From Sphingomonadaceae bacterium (GTDB lineage: Bacteria; Pseudomonadota; Alphaproteobacteria; Sphingomonadales; Sphingomonadaceae): a stretch of 47,831 nucleotides of DNA. Numbering within the stretch: position 1 is the stretch's first letter; every line of letters starts with the position of its first letter. Under the pieces are notes generated by a model. It was not told where the DNA came from. It saw only the letters and a list, made by a program, of their open reading frames with translations, and did no database searches. The stretch is from contig CANHQT010000015.1 in NCBI GenBank assembly GCA_947463325.1, positions 1-47,831 on the forward strand, in the 5' to 3' direction. Positions 38,056-46,020 of this stretch are shown here, piece by piece. The translations under genes were made by a program, and so were the position numbers.

Positions 38056-39369
38056 ATGTCGATCATCGTCTCGCTGATGGCGCCGGCCGCCTTTGCTCTG
38101 ATGCAGGCAAAGGGCACTCCGGAAGTTCTGCGGTCCGACGCTAAGTCGCTGCCCATGCCGGTTCCGCAGGTCATACCCCCTGACCGCATGCGCGTGCTTC
38201 GCGCGCCAGGGGCAGGGCCCTGTGGCCGCACGGGTCAGGCCCGCGTCGTGGTGGATGACGGGGCGGTATCCTTCTGCATCACGCGGATCGAAGGCCGGCC
38301 TGCGCTGGTAACTATCGACGCCAACGGACAGCAAATCGGCCGCGCAACCGAACTGGAATTGCCGACCGCGCTCGCCATCCTTGCCGACATCAGGCTGGAG
38401 CCGCTCTGGCCTGAAGTCGAAACGATTTTGGGCGAAGGCGGGGCTGCGCTGCGCGATGCCCAGCTCGCGTGCGGGCGGGAGGCTTACCGGCGCGGCCGCG
38501 CCGCATCGCTCAGCCGCACTCGTGCGACGATGGAATCGATGAATGGCGCGGACAGCCGTGCAACGCTCGATATGGCTCGCGTGCTCGATGCCGCAGGCCA
38601 GCTCGATGAAGCGCTGGCGCTGCTCGACGAGGATTTGCCGCGTCCGCGTGAAGGGCGCGAAACCATCTCCGACAGCCGCCAATATGACCGGCTGTCGAAC
38701 CGGCTGCGCTATGCCCAGCTCCTCTATAACAACCGCCGGCATGGCGAGGCGCTTGCCGCGCTCGAGGCGCTGGAAAATGATCCGCTGATTGCGGCCGATT
38801 ATCGGACCAACGCAACCGTCAACCGTGCCGCCTTCCTTGCAGAGCTTGGTCGCGGGCCAGAGGCTCTCGCAGCTATTGACCGGGCTGTTGCTATGTTTGG
38901 CAGCCCGAGCGATGCCTATCGTATCGAAGGCAGCGGGCGGCAATTCGCTTGGATCCGCGCCTGCGCGCTCCACCTGATGGGCCGCGCGGATGAATCGGCC
39001 GCCGCCATGGCCGTTGTCGATGCCGCACCCGAACGATTTTCCGGAACATGGGCAAGCGTTCCCACAACCTCCAGCATAGAGTTCCGGGCGGCGCTCTGCC
39101 TCGGTGATGTGGATCGCCTGGCCGACGTACTCGGCGGGTTCAACCGCTACGGCTATCCTTATCCTTATGCCCTTGTCGTGCAGGCAGGGTGGCAGCCCTC
39201 GATTCTGGCCAATCGCGACCTGGTGACCGCTGCCCTGCGCCGCTTGGAGAGGCGCGGTGTATCCTTACCGGTGCGCCCGCTCCCGGACAGCTATCTTGCG
39301 GCGCAGGCCAACTGGCAGCGCCATTTGACCGGGTTCGGGGCTGCCGAAGCTCCGTCTGTACAGCCATGA
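38056..39369 (+). CDS. Exported protein with TPR-like helical repeats, function unknown
   Basis: This is a 437 aa protein. The N-terminus (MSIIVSLMAPAAFALMQA) looks like a signal peptide. The middle, about 160-330, has helical pairs with TPR-like spacing (ARVLDAAGQLDEALALLDE, YAQLLYNNRRHGEALAALEAL, FLAELGRGPEALAAIDRA). There are two Cys near residues 61 and 74. I do not recognise a named family. Its last bases overlap the alanine racemase start as ATGA, so the two are made together; it may work in the envelope near peptidoglycan synthesis, but this is only context. The codon bias is normal for the window. Confidence 0.8.
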   Translation: MSIIVSLMAPAAFALMQAKGTPEVLRSDAKSLPMPVPQVIPPDRMRVLRAPGAGPCGRTGQARVVVDDGAVSFCITRIEGRPALVTIDANGQQIGRATELELPTALAILADIRLEPLWPEVETILGEGGAALRDAQLACGREAYRRGRAASLSRTRATMESMNGADSRATLDMARVLDAAGQLDEALALLDEDLPRPREGRETISDSRQYDRLSNRLRYAQLLYNNRRHGEALAALEALENDPLIAADYRTNATVNRAAFLAELGRGPEALAAIDRAVAMFGSPSDAYRIEGSGRQFAWIRACALHLMGRADESAAAMAVVDAAPERFSGTWASVPTTSSIEFRAALCLGDVDRLADVLGGFNRYGYPYPYALVVQAGWQPSILANRDLVTAALRRLERRGVSLPVRPLPDSYLAAQANWQRHLTGFGAAEAPSVQP

Positions 39370-40433
39370 TGACTGGATTATCCGGCGTTGCGCCGGGAAA
39401 CTCGCCTCTTTCGCTGTCGCTCGACGGTGTGGCCCTTGTCGAAAACTGGCGCTGGCTGGCGCGGAAAAGCGGCGGTGCAGCGTGCGGCGCTGCGGTAAAG
39501 GCCGACGGCTATGGTCTCGGCGCAGAAGGGGTCGTTCGTCGCCTCTCAGCGGCGGGATGCCGTGATTTCTTCGTTGCGACATGGGCCGAAGCAGCGGCGC
39601 TCGCTGGCCATACCGGCGGCGCGCGCCTCGCTGTTCTGCATGGTGTGCGGGATGCTGATATGGCTCTTGCGCGGAGCATGGCTGCAGTTCCGGTCCTCAA
39701 CAGCCCGGAACAGGTGCAGCGCTGGAAATCTTCAGGTGGCGGCGAATGTGATGTGATGGTCGATACCGGCATGAACCGGCTCGGCCTGACCCCGGAGGAA
39801 GCGACCTCTGGCCTGCTCGATGGTCTCGCGATCGGCACGCTAATGAGCCACCTCGCCAGCGCGGATGAGGATAGCGCGCAAAATGGCGAGCAGCTCCGCG
39901 CCTTTCGCGCCGTGGCGGATAGAGTGCCCGCCGCCCGACGCAGTCTTGCGAATAGCGCGGCTATTTGTCTCGGCGCTGACTATGGCTTTGATCTGACCCG
40001 TCCGGGGCTTGCTCTCTACGGAGGAATTCCGCGTGCAGAGGCCGCAGGATGGATCCGTCCGGTGGTCACACCGCAGGCTGAAATTTTGCAGGTGCGCAAC
40101 GTGCCGGCGGGCGCCTGCGTCGGCTATAACGCGACCTGGCAGGCACAGCGCGATACCCGCGTTGCCATTATCAACCTCGGCTATGCCGATGGTTATCTCC
40201 GGGCATTTTCGGACAGAGGCAGCGCTATGCTTGGCGATTGGTCGATTCCCGTCATCGGTCGCGTATCGATGGATTTGGTCGCGCTGGCGCTTCCGGATGG
40301 GTGCGCTGCGGGTGAGGGGGATCGGGTAAACATCGCCTATGATCTTGCCGAATGTGCGCGCCTGACCGGCCTGTCGCCCTATGAACTGCTGACAGGGCTC
40401 GGTCAGCGGTACGCGCGCATCTGGCAAGACTGA
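39366..40433 (+). CDS. alr: Alanine racemase
   Basis: This is a 355 aa PLP enzyme that makes D-alanine for peptidoglycan. The PLP lysine is K45 in AAVKADGYGLGA. The second catalytic residue, Tyr254, lies in CVGYNATW, and the GRVSMD motif is at about 298-303. DTGMNRLGL is also typical. The protein is slightly shorter than the usual 360-390 residues. It starts MMTGLSG at 39366, overlapping the exported protein's stop, so coupling is likely. An in-frame upstream extension to 39189 is not coding. A strong hairpin follows downstream, after the stop. Confidence 0.95.
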   Translation: MMTGLSGVAPGNSPLSLSLDGVALVENWRWLARKSGGAACGAAVKADGYGLGAEGVVRRLSAAGCRDFFVATWAEAAALAGHTGGARLAVLHGVRDADMALARSMAAVPVLNSPEQVQRWKSSGGGECDVMVDTGMNRLGLTPEEATSGLLDGLAIGTLMSHLASADEDSAQNGEQLRAFRAVADRVPAARRSLANSAAICLGADYGFDLTRPGLALYGGIPRAEAAGWIRPVVTPQAEILQVRNVPAGACVGYNATWQAQRDTRVAIINLGYADGYLRAFSDRGSAMLGDWSIPVIGRVSMDLVALALPDGCAAGEGDRVNIAYDLAECARLTGLSPYELLTGLGQRYARIWQD

Positions 40434-40479
40434 TCCTGCTGCCGCCGTCGCACTGATCGCTAGCGCCAACGCCGGAATC

Positions 40480-40506
40480 AAAAAGGGCCGCCCCGAAGGG
40501 CGGCCC
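40480..40506 (-). terminator. Rho-independent terminator of the TonB-dependent receptor gene
   Basis: A 9-base G/C stem (40485-40493 with 40498-40506), a 4-base loop and, on the minus strand, a run of five T (40480-40484 complement) follow the receptor stop at 40529. It can also weakly stop alr transcripts from the other side. Confidence 0.85.
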
Positions 40507-40528
40507 TGATTGTGTGTGCCGACTGGCC

Positions 40529-43500
40529 TTAGAACTCTGCGCGGAAGCCCACGAAGAAGTTACGGCCGAAGCTGTCGAACGGGTCACCGCCTGCGGTGCC
40601 AAGCAGGCCGAGCGGCGGCTGACGATCGAGCAGGTTGTTGACGCCAGCGGTCAGGCGGAAGCGATCAGCCACGTCGAAACCGAGGCGGAAATCGTGGTAC
40701 AGCACGTCCGGATAGTTGATCCGGTCGAACTGGTCCGCGTTCTGCGGCGGCAGAGTGGTGATCGTGCCCGGGGTACAAGCACCAAGGGTGGTGGTGCCCG
40801 AAGTGGGGCAGAGACCCTGATAGTTGTTCTGTGCTTCCCATGCACCGATCGTCTGCTTCCCGATGTAGCGGGCAGCGTAGAGGATATCCCAGCTACCGAA
40901 GTCGTAGCGCAGCGAGAAGGAAGCGGCCCAACGCGGGTCACCCAGCTCGCTCATCTGACGGTTCGGGATGATCGGGTTGAGCGGATCGACGAAATTGTCG
41001 AGCTGCAGAACGTGCGTGGCAATTGCGCGGATTTCGAACCGGTCGCCATTGTCGAACGAACGACGATAGGACAGGTCGAAGTCGATACCGCGGGTCTTCT
41101 GCTTGGCGAAGTTCACGCCGCCCGAAACAACCGCCGGCTCACGGAACAGGCCCGTTGCCGGATCACGATTGACCGTGGCGCAGAAGGCGTTGTTGATGCC
41201 GCCTTCGTTATCATAGCACAGGGTGATGATGGTCTGTGCGCTGAGCGCCGCGATCAGGTTCGTCACCTCAATGTCGTAATAGTCGACGGTGAGGTTCAGG
41301 CCCGGCAGGAAGCTCGGCTCGAGAACCACACCCACGGTGAGGCTCGTGCCGCGCTCTTCCTCAAGCGTCGGGTTACCGCCCGAAACAAAGCCGGTGCTGG
41401 CGGTACGAGCCTTACAGTTCACCCAAGCCCCGCCAAGGGTCGCAGGGAAGGAAGTCCCGGCGCAAGCCGCCACGACCGCAGCGTTGGCCGTGGTCGGAAC
41501 GCCGGCCGCTGCGCAGTTTGCGGTGCGGTTCGGGTTCCCCAGGATGTTGGCCTGGTCGCAAGGATCGCCCAACTGGGCAAAGTTCTGCGACTGCGGCGAG
41601 AACAGGTCACCCTGCGTCGGTGCACGAACCGAGGTTGCATAGGCAACGCGGAAGCGGACATCATCGATCGGCGCGTAAACGCCCTGGATGTTGTACGCAT
41701 ACACCGTGCCGGTGCGGTTGTTATAGTCGGACACACGACCAGCGAGCGTCAGCACCAGCTCGCGAGCGAGCGGCGAGTTCTCGAGGATCGGGAACTGAAG
41801 TTCGCCGTACAGTTCCTTCACGGTGAGATCCGGCGGATTAAAGTCCTGCAGCGCGTTGAGGAACGTGCCGCCAGCAGACGTCAGCGGGTCATAATCGACG
41901 CCGGCCGTTTCCTTGCGATATTCCGCACCGACCGCAAAGCTGATCGGGCCACCCGGCAGTTCGAACAGCTGCGACAGGTCACCGTTGACGAACGCCGAAG
42001 CCACGAACTGGGTTGCGAACTCATCGGTCGTGCCGTCAGCGTGGATGAAGTCGAACACGGCAGCCGAGTTGCGGCCTTCGCCCAGCACGTTGACCGGCAA
42101 ACAGTCCGGACGCGTGTTGGTGACTTCGTTGATGCGGCAGATCACCCGCTGGCCGGCCGAGTTGGTCACGAAATTCGTGCCGGTAAAGCCAGCCGGTGCA
42201 ACGATCGAGTCAACCGCCAGGTTGAAGCCGTCACGGTTGCCGTTCACATCGAACAGCAGCAGGTTGTTGGTGTTGATCCCGTAAGCTTCGAAACGGCCAT
42301 AGTTTACGGCCAGTTCGTAGCTCCAGTCGTCGTTGAACGAACCGGACACGCCACCCACAATGCGGTAGGTTTCACGCGTACCTTCGAAACGGCGACCACC
42401 AAAGTCATCGTTGAAGCGGCTAAGCCCAAAGGTGCCGGTCGCAACGTTGGTGCAAAGACCGAAGCCCTGCAGCGTCGCCAGCGCCGAAGCGTTCAGGAAG
42501 CCGTTGTTGCAGCGCATGGCCGGGCCACCGAGCGTTCCGGGAACGCTGGTGAAGAAGCTCGGCTGGCCTTCGCCCGACACGTCGGTGCGGACATATTTTG
42601 CTTCGACGAACGGACGGAAGGCATCCGAAACGTCAAAGTGACCAAAGACGTTGATCGCATAGCGATCGACTTCAGCGAGCAAGCTGCCCGTCTGGCGCAG
42701 GGTCGAACCGAAGCCGCCCTGCTGGTTGCCCGAACCCACGTTCGAGAACGCCAGGGTCGGGGTATCGATGAAGATGTTGCCCTCGCGGTTGAAGCGCAGA
42801 TAGCGACGCTGGGTAGCCGTTGCCGCATCGATCGTACCGATCGTGCCACCGCCCGAAAGGGCGGCATTGTTGATACCGCACAGGAAAGTGTTGTCGGGGA
42901 TGCCGTCGCCGGCTGCCGCTTCACCGGTGGTGGCGTCTGTCAGCTGATACTGGCAACGACCGCTGAACGCGCCGGTCAGGGCGTCGCGCTGACGGAAGTA
43001 GAGCGGCTGCTGACGCGTATATTCAGCCGAAACCGCGATATTGCCGCGCCCGTCGGCGAAATTTTCACCGGCAAGGAAGCTCACGAAGTAGCTGCCGCGA
43101 TCGCCGCGCGAAGAAATGCCGGCCTGACCGCGGACCGCGATGCCCTCATAGTCGCGACGCAGGATGAAGTTGACCACACCGGCCACAGCGTCCGAACCGT
43201 AAACGGCGGAGTTGCCGCCCGTTACGATGTCGATACGCTCGACCAGGTCGGTCGGAACGGTGTTGACGTCGAAACCATTGTCGCCCGGCGACGATGTGAC
43301 GTGACGGCGGCCATTGACCAGAACCAGCGTACGGTCGGTGCCGAGACCGCGAAGGTCGAGCAGGCTGAGGCCGGCCGTGCCGATGAAGCGGCTCGAGTTG
43401 CCGCTCGAGAAGGTCGAACGTAGCGAAGGCAGATCGTTAAGCGCGTCACCCAGCGACAGTTCACCGGTGCCCTGAAGGTCTTCGGTGGTGACAGACGTCA

Positions 43501-43714
43501 GGGGAACCGACGAGTTGAGCGTCGGACGCGCGATACGGGTGCCGGTAACGACGATGGCGGTATTGGCGCCTTCTTCGTCACTGTCGCACACGCCGTTATT
43601 GTTCTCGTCAACGCATTCGGCAGGAGCCGGCGCGTCTTGTGCGAGGGCGGGCGCTGCGGTTGCGATGGCAACGGCAAAAAATGTGGTGCCAACCAGAAGG
43701 CTGCTTTTACGCAT
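40529..43714 (-). CDS. TonB-dependent outer membrane receptor
   Basis: This is a 1061 aa outer membrane barrel. The signal peptide (1-25, ending ALA before Q26) is followed by an acidic Cys-flanked motif (C34, DENNNGVCDSDEE at 36-48) and a TonB-box-like TAIVVTGTRI at 52-61. The plug has LRGLGTDRTLVLVNGRR, GGNSAVYGSDAVAGVVNFILRRDY and similar blocks. The barrel ends in FFVGFRAEF, with C-terminal Phe. Several Cys pairs lie in predicted loops. It resembles the large peptide- or carbohydrate-type receptors common in sphingomonads; its ligand is unknown. ATG 43714 has CGGAGA upstream. No regulator pair is adjacent. Confidence 0.95.
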   Translation of the reverse strand: MRKSSLLVGTTFFAVAIATAAPALAQDAPAPAECVDENNNGVCDSDEEGANTAIVVTGTRIARPTLNSSVPLTSVTTEDLQGTGELSLGDALNDLPSLRSTFSSGNSSRFIGTAGLSLLDLRGLGTDRTLVLVNGRRHVTSSPGDNGFDVNTVPTDLVERIDIVTGGNSAVYGSDAVAGVVNFILRRDYEGIAVRGQAGISSRGDRGSYFVSFLAGENFADGRGNIAVSAEYTRQQPLYFRQRDALTGAFSGRCQYQLTDATTGEAAAGDGIPDNTFLCGINNAALSGGGTIGTIDAATATQRRYLRFNREGNIFIDTPTLAFSNVGSGNQQGGFGSTLRQTGSLLAEVDRYAINVFGHFDVSDAFRPFVEAKYVRTDVSGEGQPSFFTSVPGTLGGPAMRCNNGFLNASALATLQGFGLCTNVATGTFGLSRFNDDFGGRRFEGTRETYRIVGGVSGSFNDDWSYELAVNYGRFEAYGINTNNLLLFDVNGNRDGFNLAVDSIVAPAGFTGTNFVTNSAGQRVICRINEVTNTRPDCLPVNVLGEGRNSAAVFDFIHADGTTDEFATQFVASAFVNGDLSQLFELPGGPISFAVGAEYRKETAGVDYDPLTSAGGTFLNALQDFNPPDLTVKELYGELQFPILENSPLARELVLTLAGRVSDYNNRTGTVYAYNIQGVYAPIDDVRFRVAYATSVRAPTQGDLFSPQSQNFAQLGDPCDQANILGNPNRTANCAAAGVPTTANAAVVAACAGTSFPATLGGAWVNCKARTASTGFVSGGNPTLEEERGTSLTVGVVLEPSFLPGLNLTVDYYDIEVTNLIAALSAQTIITLCYDNEGGINNAFCATVNRDPATGLFREPAVVSGGVNFAKQKTRGIDFDLSYRRSFDNGDRFEIRAIATHVLQLDNFVDPLNPIIPNRQMSELGDPRWAASFSLRYDFGSWDILYAARYIGKQTIGAWEAQNNYQGLCPTSGTTTLGACTPGTITTLPPQNADQFDRINYPDVLYHDFRLGFDVADRFRLTAGVNNLLDRQPPLGLLGTAGGDPFDSFGRNFFVGFRAEF

Positions 43715-43854
43715 GGGGGTCTCCGCTATAGGCCCATCTCAAAAACGGGGGCCGTTAAGCTGCCGTTCAACCCGATGCACCGCAAAGCCGCAAGCAGTTG
43801 CGCACGAAACGCCCGTTTCAAAAGCATTTTACGGCAGTTGTGTTGCATTCTGGC

Positions 43855-43880
43855 AACGCTCGTCCCACGCCCGGAGCGTT
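43855..43880 (-). terminator. Possible weak hairpin after the PhaC-like gene
   Basis: AACGCTC at 43855-43861 pairs with GAGCGTT at 43874-43880, directly after the PhaC-like stop on the minus strand. There is no T run, so it is a low-strength candidate. Confidence 0.3.
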
Positions 43881-44903
43881 TCATCGTGTCGCAAGCCAGC
43901 GCAGAAGCTTGTTCCAGCAGTGGTCATGCGCCTTTGAACCGACAATCATTCCGACATGGCCAGCGGGGGCGGAGTAAGTCTGGATTCCCCGGATCGCCGC
44001 TTCGGCAGGGGCGATCCGATCTTCGGCTGCGGTAATCTGGAATGTCGGGCATTTCAGTCGCAGCGGATCCACAGCGAGCCCGCCTACATTCCAGCGCCCC
44101 TGGCCTGTCCAATCCTCTCCCACCAGCCCCTCGAAAAGGTCGCGCCCTGCGGCGGCGGTAAGGGGGGCACCGTCATTGGCCCAGTCCTCGAGGGCAACGA
44201 ACCGTGCCAGCCCTCCTGCGTCCAAATGGTCGCTCGCCAGCGCGGCGAATTTCGCCACCGTGCGGTCAGTGTCGATGCTCCAGAAAGCCGCCTGCAGCAC
44301 TTCGATGGGCAAAAGGCCCATTTGCTCGGCTTCCTGCTTTGCTCCGCCCCACAAAGATGCCAGCGCATCTCTGGCGCCGGTTGGATACCCATCGAAATGC
44401 CATGGCGTTGCGAGCAGGGAGAGCGAGCGAACCTGATCCCCGGCAATCGCTGCTGCAGCGACAGCCATCGTTCCGCCCAGGCAATATCCGACAAGGTGGA
44501 CGGGTTCGCCCACCGCTTTGATCAGGGGCAGCAGATAATGTTCGACATGCCCGGCGATGCCGATCTGGGACTCACTCCTGTCGGGTTGTCCCCAGTCCAG
44601 CAGCATCGCGCGAAAGCCAGCTTCGCCAAGAAACGCCAGCAGCGATTGATCCGGTGCCAGATCGAGGATGCGCGCCGGGTTGATCAGTGAAGGTATCAGC
44701 ATGATCGGCGGGCCGCTGTCGCCGCACTGCAACAGCCGTGCGCGGCCCGCTTGCGCGGCTATGGGCCGGATCGTCGGGGGATTTCGCTCGGCACCTTGAT
44801 AAATGCGCAAACCATTGAGTGCCGCAGCGGCAAGGGCAGGGTCTTTTTCGCCCGCGCGCCGCACCAGATCAAGGAACAGAGGCAGCGGCCTTGGCCGGTC
44901 CAT
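43881..44903 (-). CDS. Class III PhaC-like poly(3-hydroxyalkanoate) synthase / alpha-beta hydrolase
   Basis: This is a 340 aa alpha/beta hydrolase-fold protein. The lipase-box-like GYCLGG has Cys141, the form used by PHA synthases, and the Asp (AAEDRIAP) and His (PAGHVG) of the triad appear near the end. It is about class III PhaC size, but no PhaE is nearby. It could make polyhydroxyalkanoate or be a related hydrolase. The start is uncertain: MDRPRPLPLFL (44903) is chosen as the family-like N-terminus, while 44933 and TTG 44975 are possible. It is divergent from phaR, which argues for a PHA role. Confidence 0.78.
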   Translation of the reverse strand: MDRPRPLPLFLDLVRRAGEKDPALAAAALNGLRIYQGAERNPPTIRPIAAQAGRARLLQCGDSGPPIMLIPSLINPARILDLAPDQSLLAFLGEAGFRAMLLDWGQPDRSESQIGIAGHVEHYLLPLIKAVGEPVHLVGYCLGGTMAVAAAAIAGDQVRSLSLLATPWHFDGYPTGARDALASLWGGAKQEAEQMGLLPIEVLQAAFWSIDTDRTVAKFAALASDHLDAGGLARFVALEDWANDGAPLTAAAGRDLFEGLVGEDWTGQGRWNVGGLAVDPLRLKCPTFQITAAEDRIAPAEAAIRGIQTYSAPAGHVGMIVGSKAHDHCWNKLLRWLATR

Positions 44904-44993
44904 CTGCTGCCCATGTTGCGATGCGGCACCCATTGCTGCTACCACGCCGTATGGCCATGCGCTCGGCGCGGGCAATGATCGGGCGATGGCATC

Positions 44994-45560
44994 ATGGCAG
45001 GCAAGAAATCATCCTCAGCGGCAGGTCGTGGAACCACCGACGACGGGGTTATCACGATCAAGAAATACGCCAACCGTCGCCTTTATGATACCCAAAGGTC
45101 ATCATACATCACGCTGGAGGATCTGGCGGCGATGGTTCGCGAAGGGCATGAGTTTCGTGTCCTTGATGCCAAGAGCGAAGAAGACATCACCCGAAGCGTG
45201 CTCGCGCAGATCATCATGGAGGAGGAGCAGCGCGGCCAGACCATGCTGCCGGTCAACTTCCTTCGCCAATTGATCACCCTGTACGGGGATTCGATGCAGG
45301 CTCTGGTCCCCGGCTATCTCGAAGCATCGATGGATAGTTTCCGCACCAACCAGCAAAAAATGCGCACCGCCATAGAGGGCGCGCTTGTCGGCAATCCTCT
45401 GGCGGAGATCGCCAAGCGCAACATGGCGATGCTCGAAGCCGCAACGTCGGCATTCCGTCCGCAACCGCCGCGCAGCGATACCGCCTCAAAGGATGCGGAA
45501 ATCGCCGCGCTCCGGGCGGAACTGGCTGAACTCAAGGCTGCGCTACGCGATAAGGGTTAA
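44994..45560 (+). CDS. phaR: PhaR, polyhydroxyalkanoate synthesis repressor
   Basis: This is a 188 aa regulator that binds PHA granules and DNA and controls phasin and synthase genes. The N-terminal DNA-binding domain (IKKYANRRLYDTQRSSYITLEDLAAMVREGHEF, about residues 22-54) is nearly invariant in the family. It is followed by the accumulation-regulator domain (ITRSVLAQIIMEEE...LPVNFLRQLITLYGDSMQ). The C-terminus (DAEIAALRAELAELKAAL) is a short coiled coil. ATG 44994 has only a weak site upstream. It is divergent from the PhaC-like gene with about 90 bases between starts, so it may control that gene. Confidence 0.95.
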   Translation: MAGKKSSSAAGRGTTDDGVITIKKYANRRLYDTQRSSYITLEDLAAMVREGHEFRVLDAKSEEDITRSVLAQIIMEEEQRGQTMLPVNFLRQLITLYGDSMQALVPGYLEASMDSFRTNQQKMRTAIEGALVGNPLAEIAKRNMAMLEAATSAFRPQPPRSDTASKDAEIAALRAELAELKAALRDKG

Positions 45561-45639
45561 GCCGATTTTCACTGTCGTCGGCTGCTCTGCCTTAACGCGC
45601 TGCTGACAATCTCGTCATTGATCTAACAGGGGATCGGCG

Positions 45640-45951
45640 ATGAGAGATCTGATTTTGGCCGACATGGCCTCATTGGGAATAAGGGACAGTCAGGTCCTAT
45701 TGATCTGCATGATTGCCGCAGCTGCCATTCTCGTGGTGATCGTCCGGGATTATTTCCAGCAATTGGCTGACGAGGCTGAAGCGGAAGCAGAAGCCGAAGC
45801 GGACATTGAATTTCTCGAAGAGTTTCTCGAAGCCGAGGTGATGCCCTTCGAGCTTGCCCAAGACGAGCCGGAAGAGGAGCGCCCGGTCCGCCAGATCGTG
45901 CCCCAGCCAATGTCTATGGCCCCGCAATTCGGCCGCCGCCGCGCGGCTTGA
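45640..45951 (+). CDS. Small single-span membrane protein with acidic tail, unknown
   Basis: This is a 103 aa protein. One membrane segment (VLLICMIAAAAILVVIV, about residues 19-35) is followed by a strongly acidic stretch with a repeated Glu-Ala run (EAEAEAEAEAD) and then FLEEFLEAEVMPFELAQDEPEEE. The tail ends in Gln/Pro/Arg-rich residues. The acidic part probably forms a helix facing the cytoplasm. I do not recognise a family. AGGGGAT upstream of ATG 45640 supports the start. It sits between phaR and proS, separated by 79 and 69 bases, and may be transcribed alone. Confidence 0.6.
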   Translation: MRDLILADMASLGIRDSQVLLICMIAAAAILVVIVRDYFQQLADEAEAEAEAEADIEFLEEFLEAEVMPFELAQDEPEEERPVRQIVPQPMSMAPQFGRRRAA

Positions 45952-46020
45952 AGCTGCCCGCGTCCCGTTCAACACGCTCCCGCCTTGCCGCCGGCCGTGC
46001 GCCTCGGCTAGGGGCGCAGC

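Noticed and set aside
36823-38973. 716 aa open frame antisense to the MHS transporter and the exported protein
   Set aside because: It spans two real genes on the other strand and the gap between them. It is a shadow of third-base G/C bias.
40514-43423. 969 aa open frame antisense to the TonB-dependent receptor
   Set aside because: It has no domain or signal, and the receptor on the minus strand has signal peptide, plug and C-terminal Phe. It is an artefact of few stop codons in reversed frames.
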